From Frigoribacterium sp. PhB24 (lineage in GTDB: Bacteria > Actinomycetota > Actinomycetes > Actinomycetales > Microbacteriaceae), in assembly GCF_003755185.1 (NCBI RefSeq), contig NZ_RKIC01000014.1, positions 62,001-126,000 on the forward strand: a DNA stretch of 64,000 bases, in the 5' to 3' direction. A program made the position numbers and the translations under genes. Positions 41,242 to 50,017 of the stretch are shown here, piece by piece (position 1 is the stretch's first letter; each line of letters starts with the position of its first letter). Below the pieces are notes generated by a model, which was not told where the DNA came from, made no database searches, and saw nothing but the letters and a program-made list of their open reading frames with translations.

Positions 41242-41829
41242 ATGACCCCGCGCGAGACCTCCCGCAGCACCCTCACCGACGCCGCCTCGATGCGCGTGCT
41301 CGCCCACCCGACGCGATTGCGCCTCCTGGGGTTGCTGCGCGAACGCGGCGCGCAGACGGCCGCCCAGCTCGGCGATGCCGTCGACGAGGCCCCGGGCACG
41401 ATCAGCTACCACCTGTCGAAGCTCGCCTCGATCGACCTGATCGGCCCGGCCGAGCCGCGGACGGCCGACCGACGCGAGCGCTGGTGGCAGGCCACCGCGC
41501 AGCTCACCAGTTGGGAGCCCGCCGAACTGCTCGACGACCCCGACCGCCTCGCCGCGTCGTCCGCCCTGCAGAAGTCGATCGGCCAGGCCTACGCCGCGCG
41601 CTTCGGCGAGTACGTCGACGCGACGCCCACCCTGCCCCGCGAGTGGGTCGAGGCCGGTGCCAGCGGCGACCGCAGCCTCCGCCTCACCGCCACCGAGCTC
41701 GCCGCCCTGCGCGGCGACCTCGAGGCCGTCGTCGACCGCTGGCTCGACGCCAGCGCCGCTCACGACCCGGCGGCCGACGACGGCGCCGAGCCGGTCGCGC
41801 TGGTCTACCAGGCCTACCGCCGCCCCTGA
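41242..41829 (+). CDS. ArsR-family winged-helix regulator
   Basis: This 195-aa protein has an ArsR-type winged helix in the first 85 residues: SMRVLAHPTRLRLLGLLRER, then QTAAQLGDAVDEAPGTISYHLSKLASIDLIG. A C-terminal helical part of about 100 residues resembles regulators paired with MFS exporters rather than metal sensors; the usual metal-binding Cys motif is absent. The ATG at 41242 has a -10-like TAGGGT seven bases before it, so the mRNA may be leaderless. The MFS gene follows after eight bases. Confidence 0.88.
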   Translation: MTPRETSRSTLTDAASMRVLAHPTRLRLLGLLRERGAQTAAQLGDAVDEAPGTISYHLSKLASIDLIGPAEPRTADRRERWWQATAQLTSWEPAELLDDPDRLAASSALQKSIGQAYAARFGEYVDATPTLPREWVEAGASGDRSLRLTATELAALRGDLEAVVDRWLDASAAHDPAADDGAEPVALVYQAYRRP

Positions 41830-41837
41830 GGCCCGTC

Positions 41838-43226
41838 ATGAGCGAGAGCAGACGAGCCGAGGAGGCGCGGGGCATCGACAGCGCCCCTCACCTCGCCCGC
41901 ACCGACCGGCCCCGCGACGGGCGCCCAGGCCGCACCGACCGCGTCGCCCTGTCGTCCCTGGTCGCGGCCCACGCGATCTCGCAGACCGGCAACGTCGTGA
42001 CGGCGTTCGCGGTGCCCTTCTACGTCCTGGGCCTCGGCGGATCGGGGGCCGAGGTCGGGCTCGCGGCGGCCTTCGCGACGGCACCGGTGATCATCGGCGG
42101 CCCGCTCGGCGGCGTCGTCGTCGACCGGGTCGGGCACCGGCGGGCGGCGATCGTCGCCGACCTGGTGAGCGGCGCCTCCGTCCTCGCGATGCCCGTGCTC
42201 GCCCTCACCGTCGGGTTGCCGTTCTGGGCCCTGCTCGCGCTCGTCTTCGTCGGCGGGCTGCTCGACACCCCGGGGCAGACGGCGCGCCGGGTGATGCTGC
42301 CCGGGCTGACCGAGCGGGCCGGGGTGCGGATCGAACGCAGCGTCGGCCTGCTCGACGGGTCCGAGCGCTTCGCCAAGATGATCGGAGCCTCGATCGCAGG
42401 GCTGCTCGTCGCCGCCGTCGGTCCGGTCGCGTCCCTGTTCGTGAACGCCGCCACCTTCGCCGTCTCGGCCGCTCTGACCAGGGCGCTCGTCCCCGCGCCC
42501 GATCCGGTACGTACCGGATCACCGAATCCGAGAGACGACCACCCGACAGAGCCGAGCGACGATGCCGAGCCTGCCCGCGCCTCCTACCTGGCCGACCTGG
42601 CCGAGGGCGCCCGGTTCGTCGTGAGCGATCCGCTGATGCGACTGATCGTCGCGCTCGTGCTGGTCACGAACCTGCTCGACGCCGCCCGCGGGTCCACCCT
42701 GCTGCCGCTCTACGCGAACGACCGACTGGGAGGCGCGGCCGCATTGGGGCTGCTCGTCGCCACCATGGGCGGGTGCGCCCTCGCCGGCAACGTGGCCTTC
42801 GGCTTCGTCGCGCACCGGGTGCCGCGGCGCGTCACCTTCGCGGTCTGCTTCACCCTCGCCGGCGGACCCTCGAGCCTCGCGTTCGCCCTCGGGGCACCAC
42901 TGCCGGCGCTGGTCGCCGCGACGGCGCTCTCGGGACTGGCCGCCGGAGCCCTCAACCCCATCCTCGGCACGGTGCAGCTCGAACGCACCCCCGAGCACCT
43001 CCGTGGGCGGGTCTTCGGGCTCGTCAACGCGGGAGCCTGGGCCGGCATCCCGTTCGGCGCCCTGCTCGGCGGCGTCGCCGCCGACACGATCGGGCTGGCG
43101 GTCGCGTTCGGCATCGTCGCCGCGGTCTACACGACCGTCACGCTCGCCCCGCTCACCGGCGGCGACTGGCGGCTGATGGAGCGTCCACGGCCCCTCGACG
43201 ACCGGCCACCTGCACCCTCGCTGTGA
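41838..43226 (+). CDS. MFS transporter, probable efflux type
   Basis: This 462-aa protein has about 11-12 membrane segments after a charged 35-residue N-terminus. GGVVVDRVGHRRAAIVADLV after helix 2 is the MFS loop motif. FGFVAHRVPRRVTFAVCF and LERTPEHLRGRVFGLVNAGA in the second half are typical of the MFS_3 (macrolide-efflux-like) group. It lies eight bases after the ArsR gene and is probably repressed by it. Export of a toxic compound is likely; the substrate is unknown. AGGAGGCGCGG, one of the dispersed motifs, lies inside its N-terminal codons. Confidence 0.83.
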   Translation: MSESRRAEEARGIDSAPHLARTDRPRDGRPGRTDRVALSSLVAAHAISQTGNVVTAFAVPFYVLGLGGSGAEVGLAAAFATAPVIIGGPLGGVVVDRVGHRRAAIVADLVSGASVLAMPVLALTVGLPFWALLALVFVGGLLDTPGQTARRVMLPGLTERAGVRIERSVGLLDGSERFAKMIGASIAGLLVAAVGPVASLFVNAATFAVSAALTRALVPAPDPVRTGSPNPRDDHPTEPSDDAEPARASYLADLAEGARFVVSDPLMRLIVALVLVTNLLDAARGSTLLPLYANDRLGGAAALGLLVATMGGCALAGNVAFGFVAHRVPRRVTFAVCFTLAGGPSSLAFALGAPLPALVAATALSGLAAGALNPILGTVQLERTPEHLRGRVFGLVNAGAWAGIPFGALLGGVAADTIGLAVAFGIVAAVYTTVTLAPLTGGDWRLMERPRPLDDRPPAPSL

Positions 43227-43298
43227 GTCCGGCCGACCCCGGCGCATCGGCAGGTCGGACCGAGCCGGTTTCCAGGCGGCGTGTAGTTAGCTCGTCCG

Positions 43299-44159
43299 GT
43301 GACCGCTCACCCGACCCTCTCGACGACCCCGGCCGTCCGCCGACGGGTCACGGGTCGCTGGGTGGTCGCCTCGTCGGCCTCGCTCGTCGTGCTGGCGGGC
43401 GTCTACACGATCGCCGTCCTCACCGAGACCGGCCAGTCCATCGAGGACAGCATCCTGCGCTCGGTCGACGGCACGACCCTGTTGCAGTCGGGCGTCGCGC
43501 TGGACGCCATCTCACCGCCGGCCGTGCTGCTGGTCGTCGCCCTCACGATGGTCGTCGCGTTCCTCCGGCGCCGACCCGGTTCGGCCGTGCAGGCGGGCGT
43601 GCTGATCGTGGGCGCCACGGTCACGACGCAGGTGCTCAAACAGCTCGCCCCGCGCCCCGAGCTCACGGGCGAGCTCTACGGCAACAGCTTCCCCAGCGGG
43701 CACGTCACGGTCGCCGTCGCCGCGGTCCTGGCGATCATGACCACCTTCGGCCGGCACGCCCGACCGCTCTTCTACATGGTCGGTGCGGCCTTCGCGGCCG
43801 TCGTCGCCGAACAGACGGTCGCCTTCGGCTGGCACCGCTGCAGCGACGTCGTCGGGGCCTGCGCCGTGGCGCTCCTCTGGCTCGGTCTCGTGCGCATCGC
43901 CGCCGCCCGCCTCTCGCGAGACCCCCGCGGCCGTGACGACGTCGGTCCGCGGTCGCACGGCGCGACCTCGGTGGTGCTCGGCCTCGCGCTGGTCGTCTGC
44001 CTCACCCTGTCGGGCGCGATCTGGAGCATCGGCATCGGTGCCGACATGAGCCTCACGACGTCGACCGGGCAAGGGGTGCTGATGGGGGCGCGCCTGGCCG
44101 CGGCGGGCGTCGTGCTCGTCACGTGCTGGATCGCCTGGAAGCTCGACCGCAAGGCCTGA
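43299..44159 (+). CDS. PAP2-family membrane phosphatase
   Basis: This 286-aa protein has about six membrane segments. The phosphatase motifs are KQLAPRPELTGELYG (KX6RP type), NSFPSGHVTV (PSGH) and AFGWHRCSDVVGA (the third motif, with catalytic His and Asp). Such enzymes remove phosphate from lipid phosphates, including undecaprenyl pyrophosphate or phosphatidic acid, at the outer face of the membrane. The start is a GTG at 43299, preceded by a promoter-like TAGTTAG. It has an extra pair of helices after the phosphatase core. It is not in an obvious operon with the MFS gene. Confidence 0.85.
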   Translation: MTAHPTLSTTPAVRRRVTGRWVVASSASLVVLAGVYTIAVLTETGQSIEDSILRSVDGTTLLQSGVALDAISPPAVLLVVALTMVVAFLRRRPGSAVQAGVLIVGATVTTQVLKQLAPRPELTGELYGNSFPSGHVTVAVAAVLAIMTTFGRHARPLFYMVGAAFAAVVAEQTVAFGWHRCSDVVGACAVALLWLGLVRIAAARLSRDPRGRDDVGPRSHGATSVVLGLALVVCLTLSGAIWSIGIGADMSLTTSTGQGVLMGARLAAAGVVLVTCWIAWKLDRKA

Positions 44160-44160
44160 A

Positions 44161-44214
44161 CCCTCGATCGCACGGCCCGCGCCCTCGATCGCACGGCCCG
44201 CGCCCTCGATCGCG
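44161..44214. repeat. 21-bp tandem repeat, about 2.6 copies
   Basis: The unit CCCTCGATCGCACGGCCCGC plus one G is repeated twice exactly, followed by a partial third copy. It lies between the stops of the convergent PAP2 and iron transporter genes. It may contribute to transcription termination or be a slippage product. Confidence 0.75.
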
Positions 44215-44262
44215 AGTTCCGTGCCGGTGCCCCGTGCCGATGCCCTGTGCCGCCCGACCGGC

Positions 44263-45426
44263 TCAGCCCGCGGCGCCCGTCCCGAACAGCAGCCCGAGCA
44301 GGTAGGTCACGGCGGCCGCCCCGAACCCGATGCCGAGCTGTCGCAGGGCCCGCCTGACCGGGCTCGCCCCCGACAGCAGCCCGACCACGGCACCCGTGCC
44401 GAGCAGCGCGACGCCGACCAGGGCCGAGGCCACGACGACGGCCGCGAGCCCGGACAGGCCGAACAGGTACGGCAGCACGGCGATCACGGCCCCGGACGCG
44501 AAGAAGCAGAAGCTCGAGGCGGCAGCGCCGAACGCCGTGCCCAGGGTCTCGTGGGTGGCGGGCTCGTCGGCCGGGCGCGCCTCCTGGTCCGGGGCGTCCG
44601 CCCAGCCGGCCGTGGCGGCACCCGGCGCGGCCCCCGCAGGAGGCGCGCCCGGCGACGAGACACCTCGCCCCGCCCCCGCGAGCACCTGCCGCGCATGGGC
44701 CTCGGCCTCGTCCGGCGACATGCCTCGCGCCCGGTAAACGAGGGCCAGCTCGTTCGCGTCGACGTCGAGGTCGGGCAGCACCTGCCGCGCCGTCGGGTCG
44801 GGCGTCGAGGCGTCGAGCAACTCGCGCTGCGACCGCACCGAGACGTACTCGCCGGCACCCATCGACAGGGCCCCTGCCAGCAGCCCCGAGAGCCCGGTGA
44901 GCAGCACGACGTGGTTCGCGACGCCGGAGGCGCTGATGCCGAGCACGAGCGCGAGGTTGCTGACGAGCCCGTCGTTGGCACCGAACACCGCGGCACGGAA
45001 CGACCCCGACAGACGATTGCGACCCCGTTCGGCCAGACCGCGCACGACCTCACCGTGGATGCGTTCGTCGGCGGCCATCGCGTCGGTGGCGTCGACGTCG
45101 GTCGCATAGGGCGACCGCGCCTCGGCACTCTGCACCAGCGCGAGCACGAAGATCGAGCCGAAGCGCCTGGCCAGCACCCCGAGCACACGGGTGCGCAGGT
45201 CGGTGCGGGCCGGACGCCCGACGTCGGTGCCGAGCAGGTCGACCCAGTGCTGGGCATGGCGGCCCTCGGCGTCGGCCAGGGCGAGCAGGATCGCACGCTC
45301 CTCGCCGTCGCGGCGGCGGGCGAGATCGCGGTAGGTCGACGCCTCGGCCCGTTCGTCGGCGAGGTAGCGACGCCAGCGGCGGAGGTCGGCCGGGGTCGGG
45401 GTGGTGGCGGGCGTGCGGGTGGGCAT
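44263..45426 (-). CDS. VIT1/CCC1-type iron/manganese transporter with N-terminal ferritin-like domain
   Basis: This 387-aa protein has an N-terminal helical ferritin-like domain (RRWRRYLADERAEASTYRDLA, Glu-rich; DAEGRHAQHWVDLLG), like the MbfA/VIT fusion proteins that bind iron in the cytoplasm. The membrane part has GSFRAAVFGANDGLVSNLAL and LSMGAGEYVSVRSQRELL, the signature of the VIT/CCC1 family, and three C-terminal helices. It probably exports or stores Fe2+ or Mn2+. An Ala/Pro-rich linker precedes the last helices. The ATG at 45426 is divergent from the DUF429 gene, with 33 bases between starts. Confidence 0.88.
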   Translation of the reverse strand: MPTRTPATTPTPADLRRWRRYLADERAEASTYRDLARRRDGEERAILLALADAEGRHAQHWVDLLGTDVGRPARTDLRTRVLGVLARRFGSIFVLALVQSAEARSPYATDVDATDAMAADERIHGEVVRGLAERGRNRLSGSFRAAVFGANDGLVSNLALVLGISASGVANHVVLLTGLSGLLAGALSMGAGEYVSVRSQRELLDASTPDPTARQVLPDLDVDANELALVYRARGMSPDEAEAHARQVLAGAGRGVSSPGAPPAGAAPGAATAGWADAPDQEARPADEPATHETLGTAFGAAASSFCFFASGAVIAVLPYLFGLSGLAAVVVASALVGVALLGTGAVVGLLSGASPVRRALRQLGIGFGAAAVTYLLGLLFGTGAAG

Positions 45427-45459
45427 GGGGACAGTATCCGGCGCGAGTACGGTCGAGCG

Positions 45460-46332
45460 GTGAGCACACCCCGACCCCGCTACCTCGGCGTCGACCTCGC
45501 CTGGCGCGACTCGACGCCCGAGCGTCCGGCGAACGAGACCGGCCTCGCCGTGATCGACGCCGACGGCACGGTCCTCGACGTCGGCTGGGCCCGTGGGGTC
45601 GACGAGGTCGAGGCCTGGGTCCTGCGCTGGTCGACGCCCGGCTCCGTGGTCGCGGTGGACGCCCCCGTGCTCGTGCCGAACGCGACGGGGATGCGGGCGA
45701 GCGAAAGGCTCGTGGCGCGCGCCTACGGTCGCTGGCACGTCTCGGCCAACGCCAGCAGCGCCTCCTTGCCCTGGCTCGGCGGGCGCACCCTCGGCGAACG
45801 CCTCGAGCGTGCCGGCGGCGTCTACGACGACGGTGTCGTGCCCCTGCCTGCCGAGGCCGTGGGGCATTTCGAGTGCTACCCGTACACGACGCTCGTCGGC
45901 ATGGCCGAGCTCGGCTACGACGACAAGCGTCCGCGCTACAAGCGACCCGACCTCACCCTGCCGAAGGAGGCGCGGCGCGAGGCCCGAGCGGCGGCCTGCG
46001 ACGATCTGCTGCGTCGGGTGGCCGGACTGGCCAGGGCCGAGGTGCCGCTGCGTCTCGACTCGCACCCCGTGTCGGCGATGCTCCTCGACGAGCCGTCGCC
46101 GCTCGTCGACCGGGCCTACAAGCACCGTGAGGACCTGCTCGACGCCCTGGTCTGCGCCTGGACGGCGGCGTTGCGCGACCGCACGCCGGCACGCCTGCAG
46201 GTGCTCGGCGTCGACACCGAGGCGGACGACCGCGGGAGGCGCGCGACGCTGATCTCGCCGGCCCGCCCCGAGCAGCGCCTCGGCCCCGCGCCCGTGGCGA
46301 GGGTCGGCCGGGACGCGCGCCGCGCCTCCTGA
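45460..46332 (+). CDS. DUF429 family protein (predicted RNase H-like nuclease)
   Basis: This 290-aa protein starts with an RNase H-like strand (RYLGVDLAWRDSTPERPANE), then VVAVDAPVLVPNATGMRASE, HFECYPYTTLVGMAELGYDD and YKHREDLLDALVCAWTA. The acidic residues in GVDLAW, VDAPV, ECYP and ED.DAL are the likely metal ligands of the DUF429 fold. The function is not established; nuclease activity is predicted only. The start is a GTG at 45460, with TACGGT at 45448-45453 as a -10, so it is probably leaderless. It ends ARRAS, where the codons contain the dispersed 11-bp motif. Confidence 0.78.
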   Translation: MSTPRPRYLGVDLAWRDSTPERPANETGLAVIDADGTVLDVGWARGVDEVEAWVLRWSTPGSVVAVDAPVLVPNATGMRASERLVARAYGRWHVSANASSASLPWLGGRTLGERLERAGGVYDDGVVPLPAEAVGHFECYPYTTLVGMAELGYDDKRPRYKRPDLTLPKEARREARAAACDDLLRRVAGLARAEVPLRLDSHPVSAMLLDEPSPLVDRAYKHREDLLDALVCAWTAALRDRTPARLQVLGVDTEADDRGRRATLISPARPEQRLGPAPVARVGRDARRAS

Positions 46333-46419
46333 CCTGACGCCCCGGGGCGCGACCCGGCGTCGTGACGCGACCCGCGCCTCCTGACCTCGGCTCGTGCCGC
46401 CGTGTGGCAGGGTGACGGC

Positions 46420-46932
46420 ATGCCCGCACGACCCGTGACCGTCCGCCGCACGACCGCCGACGACTGGCAGCACGTCCGCGACCTGCGCCTCGCGATGCTC
46501 GCCGACACCCCCATCGCGTACGGCGAGACACTCGCCGTCGCCCGGCGCCACACCGAGGCCGAGTGGCGGATGCGTGCGGCCCGGGGCGAAGCCGAACACG
46601 GCACCTCGCTCGTCGCCATCGACGACGAGACGGGCGCGTGGGTCGGCGCCATGGGCGGCTTCCTCCAGGCGCCGGGGCAACCCCTGCTGGTCGGCGTGTA
46701 CGTCGCCCCGACCCACCGAGGGCGCGCGGCCGGCGTCACCGACCTGCTGCTCGACGGCGTCGAGGCCTGGGCCGCGACCGAGGGCGACGTCCTGCGACTG
46801 CACGTCCACGAGCAGAACGAGCGGGCCGTCGCGTTCTACCGTCGGCGCGGCTACGAGCCGACGGGCCACACCAACGCCTACGCCCTCGACCCGACGGCAC
46901 GCGAGCTCGAGATGCTCGCGCCGCTGCGCTGA
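46420..46932 (+). CDS. GNAT-family N-acetyltransferase
   Basis: This 170-aa protein has the GNAT fold: N-terminal VTVRRTTADDWQHVRDLRLA, central VGAMGGFLQAPGQPLLVGVY, the acetyl-CoA loop APTHRGRAAGVTDLLLDGVE and the late strand VHEQNERAVAFYRRRGYEPT. It transfers an acetyl group to an unknown amine. I chose the ATG at 46420 because the longer frame from 46402 starts in a promoter-like segment. Two copies of the dispersed motif lie in the 87 bases before it. Confidence 0.88.
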   Translation: MPARPVTVRRTTADDWQHVRDLRLAMLADTPIAYGETLAVARRHTEAEWRMRAARGEAEHGTSLVAIDDETGAWVGAMGGFLQAPGQPLLVGVYVAPTHRGRAAGVTDLLLDGVEAWAATEGDVLRLHVHEQNERAVAFYRRRGYEPTGHTNAYALDPTARELEMLAPLR

Positions 46933-46947
46933 GCGCGGCGTCCGGCG

Positions 46948-47307
46948 GTGTCCAGCACGCACGACGTGTTCCTCGAGGGTCCGCACGACGAGTCGCGACG
47001 GCTCGTCGAACGCACCCTGGTCGAGCACGGGTTCACCCTGTCGCTCGCATCCGACGGCAGCACCCGGGCCACCCGGGGCACCCTGGCCTCCACCCTGGCG
47101 CTGCGGGCCTTCGCCGGCCGGGCGCAGTTGCTGACCGTGGCCGTGCAGTGGTTCGTCGACGACCGCGGGCGGCTCGTGGCGCGCATCGTGCACGAACCGG
47201 CCCTGTCGGTGCTCGGCGGGCCGGTCGGCGTCGTCCGGGCGCAGCGGGCCGTCGGCGAGGTCGTGCGGGCGCTCGAGACGGTCGCCCTCCGACGCGGCGC
47301 GCCGTGA
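46948..47307 (+). CDS. Hypothetical protein
   Basis: I do not recognise this 119-aa protein. It appears to be a small alpha/beta protein (VERTLVEHGFTLSLASDGST, LLTVAVQWFVDDRGRLVARI, ALSVLGGPVGVVRAQRAVGE) without signal peptide or membrane segments. The start is a GTG at 46948, 15 bases after the acetyltransferase stop, so the two are probably co-transcribed. Typical third-position GC supports that it is real. Confidence 0.65.
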   Translation: MSSTHDVFLEGPHDESRRLVERTLVEHGFTLSLASDGSTRATRGTLASTLALRAFAGRAQLLTVAVQWFVDDRGRLVARIVHEPALSVLGGPVGVVRAQRAVGEVVRALETVALRRGAP

Positions 47308-47588
47308 CGAGGGGACGAACCGCGTCCGCGGCCGGACGTCACCCGTCCTGTCCCCCGAAACACGAGGCCCGTCGCCCGTCCCTGTGAGGAGCGTCCACGT
47401 CTGAACCGCACCATGTCGTGCGGCCTAGCGTTCGGCGAGATGGAGGGCGCGAGTCCTGCATCGGTGTCGTCCGGACCGTGGGTCCCTGCCCGTGAAGCTC
47501 TCCCTGCGGCCCGGCGGCGTCACGGAGAGGATGCCGGGCCCGACGGCCCGCCGTCCTCTTCGTGACGCCCCGTCGTGCCGAACCGGCG

Positions 47589-48047
47589 TCAGCCCGCCAC
47601 GCCGTCGACGTAGAGCCAGTGCCCGTCGACCCTGGCGAACCGACTGACCTCGTGCTGGGACCCCACCCCCTCGGCGTCACGGAAGTGCGCCTCGAACTCG
47701 ACCGTGCCCTCGGTGTCGAACGGTCCGCCCGCGTGCTTCCGCACGACGTCGAGCCGGAACCACCGCGTGCCCGGGTCGACCTCGAGCGTCGCCGGCCGCG
47801 TCGACGGGTGCCAGGTCTCGAGCAGGTAGGAGGCGCGCACGAGCACGAACGCCGAGTACCGCGAGCGCATCAACCGTTCCGCCGTCGGGGCGGGCGTCGT
47901 GCCCTGGTGCAGCGGCCCGCAGCACGACCCGTAGGTCTCGCCGCTGAGGCAGGGGCACCGGGCCGAGTCGTCGAGGTCGCGGCCGGGTCCGGCGGCGGCG
48001 TCGGCGGCGACGGCGACGGCGGCGGCGGCGGGATCAGCAGGAGGCAT
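47589..48047 (-). CDS. YchJ-family SEC-C motif protein
   Basis: This 152-aa protein has an N-terminal cysteine motif (CPCLSGETYGSCCGPLHQG), which resembles the zinc-binding SEC-C motif, and the YchJ core (ERLMRSRYSAFVLVRASYLL, DPGTRWFRLDVVRKHAGG, FEAHFRD). The family (UPF0225) has no settled function. An Ala-rich 20-residue N-terminus precedes the motif. The ATG at 48047 has GGAGAA upstream. It is transcribed alone and is divergent from the hypothetical gene at 48470. Confidence 0.88.
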   Translation of the reverse strand: MPPADPAAAAVAVAADAAAGPGRDLDDSARCPCLSGETYGSCCGPLHQGTTPAPTAERLMRSRYSAFVLVRASYLLETWHPSTRPATLEVDPGTRWFRLDVVRKHAGGPFDTEGTVEFEAHFRDAEGVGSQHEVSRFARVDGHWLYVDGVAG

Positions 48048-48469
48048 CGGGCCATTCTCCGGCACGTCCCGGCGCCCTGACGTTCGCACCCTCGCCCCCG
48101 CCCTCGCCCTCGCCGGCAACTCCTGCCTCGCGTCACCGCCGGCCCGCGCCCGGCGCGTCCCGGCACCCCGACGCAGCACCAGCCCGGAGTTGCCGACACC
48201 GGCCACGCCCTGCGGCCCGCGGCCTGCGGCCTGCGGCCCTGCGGCCCGCGGCCGGCTGCCCGCGGCCCTGCGGCCCGCGGCCGGCTGCCCGCGGCCCTGC
48301 GGCCCGGCGGCCGGCTGCCCGCGGCCCGCGGCCCGCGGCCCGCGGCCGTCGGTACACCGTGGACGGGCGCCGGGTCCGGCCGGACGGCTCCCCAGTCCGG
48401 GTCGCACCCCAACAGGCCGCCCCCGCACTGGGCATCGCCCTGGGGGTCCCGACCTGTCACGGTGATGCG
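48048..48469. other. Divergent intergenic region filled with GC-rich repeats
   Basis: These 422 bases separate YchJ from the hypothetical gene. They contain a CCCTCGCC-like run near 48090, then CTGCGGCC-type repeats from about 48208 and the 29-bp tandem array at 48239-48326. No gene is supported here. Promoters for both neighbours should lie at its edges. Confidence 0.6.
48239..48326. repeat. 29-bp GC-only tandem repeat, three copies
   Basis: The unit begins CTGCGGCCCGCGGCC and ends GGCTGCCCGCGGCC. Copies 1 and 2 (48239-48267, 48268-48296) are identical and copy 3 (48297-48326) has one inserted G. Shorter CCCGCGG repeats follow to about 48348. The array is made of G and C apart from a T in each CTG and can form strong hairpins. 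Confidence 0.85.
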
Positions 48470-48865
48470 GTGACGATCTCGCCGACCTCCGCCTCGCACC
48501 CCGTCCACGAGCAAGAGCTCGTGTTCGCCCACGTGCGCGCGGTCCTGGGCGCGGCCGAGGCCAGTCCCGTGCTGCCCCGGCTGTCCCGTCGCAAGACCGC
48601 CCGCGCCCTGGCGTCGGCCGGCTTCTGCAACCTGACCGGCGAGCCCGTCCGGGCGTCCGCACTGAAGCAGGACGGGACGCAGTTCCTCGACCGCTCCGAG
48701 ACCGTCCTGGTCGAGTCGCTCAACCGGGGGCGACGCTTCTACGGCCTGTTCGTCGAACCGACCTCGCCGACCCACGAGGACTGGGCGACGATCACCGACA
48801 TGTTCGCCGAGCTCGGACGCCGCGTGTACGGCCGTCTCGCCCCCGCCGACCAGTTCCGCGGCTGA
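48470..48865 (+). CDS. Hypothetical protein
   Basis: This 131-aa protein is not recognised. It has a helical start (HPVHEQELVFAHVRAVLGAA) and a later mixed part (SETVLVESLNRGRRFYGLFV, THEDWATITDMFAELGRRVY). There is no signal peptide. The GTG at 48470 is preferred; the frame could extend to 48359 into the repeat region. A basic middle segment (RLSRRKTARALASAG) could contact nucleic acid, but this is only suggestive. Confidence 0.6.
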   Translation: MTISPTSASHPVHEQELVFAHVRAVLGAAEASPVLPRLSRRKTARALASAGFCNLTGEPVRASALKQDGTQFLDRSETVLVESLNRGRRFYGLFVEPTSPTHEDWATITDMFAELGRRVYGRLAPADQFRG

Positions 48866-48906
48866 GAGGTCCCGCCGCGTCCGAGGTCGCGTCCCGCCGC
48901 GTCCGA

Positions 48907-48974
48907 GGTCGCACCACCCCCGCGTCGTCGAACCACCCGGGAGCGTGGTTCGACGACACGACGATGGTGCGACC
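48907..48974. repeat. Nested intergenic palindrome
   Basis: The outer arms GGTCGCACCA/TGGTGCGACC (48907-48916, 48965-48974) enclose inner arms GTCGTCGAACCA/TGGTTCGACGAC (48924-48935, 48946-48957), all perfect. It lies between a hypothetical gene and the phosphoesterase gene. The inner TCGAACCA/TGGTTCGA core recurs in the palindrome at 57532-57589. Confidence 0.8.
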
Positions 48975-49055
48975 CGGCCCCGCACCTGCCCGCCGCCCTG
49001 CCTCCGGCCCCCACACCTCGCGCGCACGCCACCCCGCACGGGGTAGCGTCGCGGC

Positions 49056-49922
49056 ATGCACGCCCTGCCTCCCGGAGCCCTCCGCATCGTCCACCTGAGC
49101 GACGCGCACCTGCTGGCCGACGGAGCCCTGCACCAGGGCGTCGTCGACACGACCGAGGCCCTCGACCTCGTCCTGACCGAGGCCGCGCGGGTCGAGGGGG
49201 TGCGGCTGCTGGTGGGGTCGGGTGACCTGTCGGACGACGGGACCCGCGCCTCCTACCGTCACCTGCGCGAGCGCACCGACGCGTGGGCGCGCTCGGCCGG
49301 CGCCGAGGTCGTCCTCGTGCCGGGCAACCACGACGTGCGCGAGGGCTTCGCCGGGGTGCTCGGCGGCGACCCGGCCCGTCCGCTCGACGTCGTGCGTGAC
49401 GTCGACGGGTGGCGGGTGGTCGGGCTCGACACGTCCGTGCCCGGGGCGGGCTACGGCCTGCTGCGGGCCGAGCAGCTCGCCTGGCTGCGCGACGAGCTCG
49501 CGACGCCCGCCGGGCGCGGCTCCGTGGTCGTGCTGCACCACCCGCCGATCGCCGCGCCGACCACCCTGCACGAGTCGCTCGCCCTGCAGGACCCGGAGGC
49601 GCTGGCCGCGGTCCTCGAGGCGTCGGACGTCCGCGTCGTCCTCGCCGGGCACTACCACCACCACATGGTCGGCCACCTGGCGGGCGTGCCCGTGGTGGTC
49701 GCGCCCGGGGTGGCGAACGACACGGACGTGCTGGCCGCCGTCGGCACCGAGCGAGCCGTGCGCGGCTCGGGCTTCACCGTCGTCGAGATCGCGGCCGAGG
49801 GATCGGTGCGCTCGACCCAGGTGCGCGTGCCCGACGCCCGCGACGGCGACGAGGTGTTCGTGCTCGACGAGGTCGCCGTCGCCCGCATCGCCGCCGAGGC
49901 CGGGCGTCCCCGCGCCTCCTGA
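49056..49922 (+). CDS. Calcineurin-like metallophosphoesterase (CpdA-like)
   Basis: This 288-aa cytoplasmic enzyme has the full set of metal-binding motifs: RIVHLSDAHLL (DxH), LVGSGDLSDDG (GDxxD), VLVPGNHDVREG (GNHD), VVVLHHPPI and VLAGHYHHHMVG (GHxHH). The order and length resemble 3',5'-cyclic-nucleotide phosphodiesterases, but other phosphoesters are possible. The ATG at 49056 has TAGCGT at 49044-49049 as a likely -10, so the mRNA is probably leaderless. The gene ends GRPRAS, whose codons contain the dispersed 11-bp motif at 49910-49920. Confidence 0.88.
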   Translation: MHALPPGALRIVHLSDAHLLADGALHQGVVDTTEALDLVLTEAARVEGVRLLVGSGDLSDDGTRASYRHLRERTDAWARSAGAEVVLVPGNHDVREGFAGVLGGDPARPLDVVRDVDGWRVVGLDTSVPGAGYGLLRAEQLAWLRDELATPAGRGSVVVLHHPPIAAPTTLHESLALQDPEALAAVLEASDVRVVLAGHYHHHMVGHLAGVPVVVAPGVANDTDVLAAVGTERAVRGSGFTVVEIAAEGSVRSTQVRVPDARDGDEVFVLDEVAVARIAAEAGRPRAS

Positions 49923-50017
49923 CCCGCGCCCAGGGGCCGCGCGTAGGCTCGTCCCAGGTCTGCCGCCCACCCGGGGTCGGCGCGAGGCCGATCGTCGAGT
50001 ACTGAAAGTGAGACCCC

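Noticed and set aside
44263-47193. A 976-codon minus-strand frame containing the VIT transporter
   Set aside because: The part above 45426 is antisense to the DUF429 and GNAT genes and has the Arg/Ala/Gly-rich look of a GC shadow.
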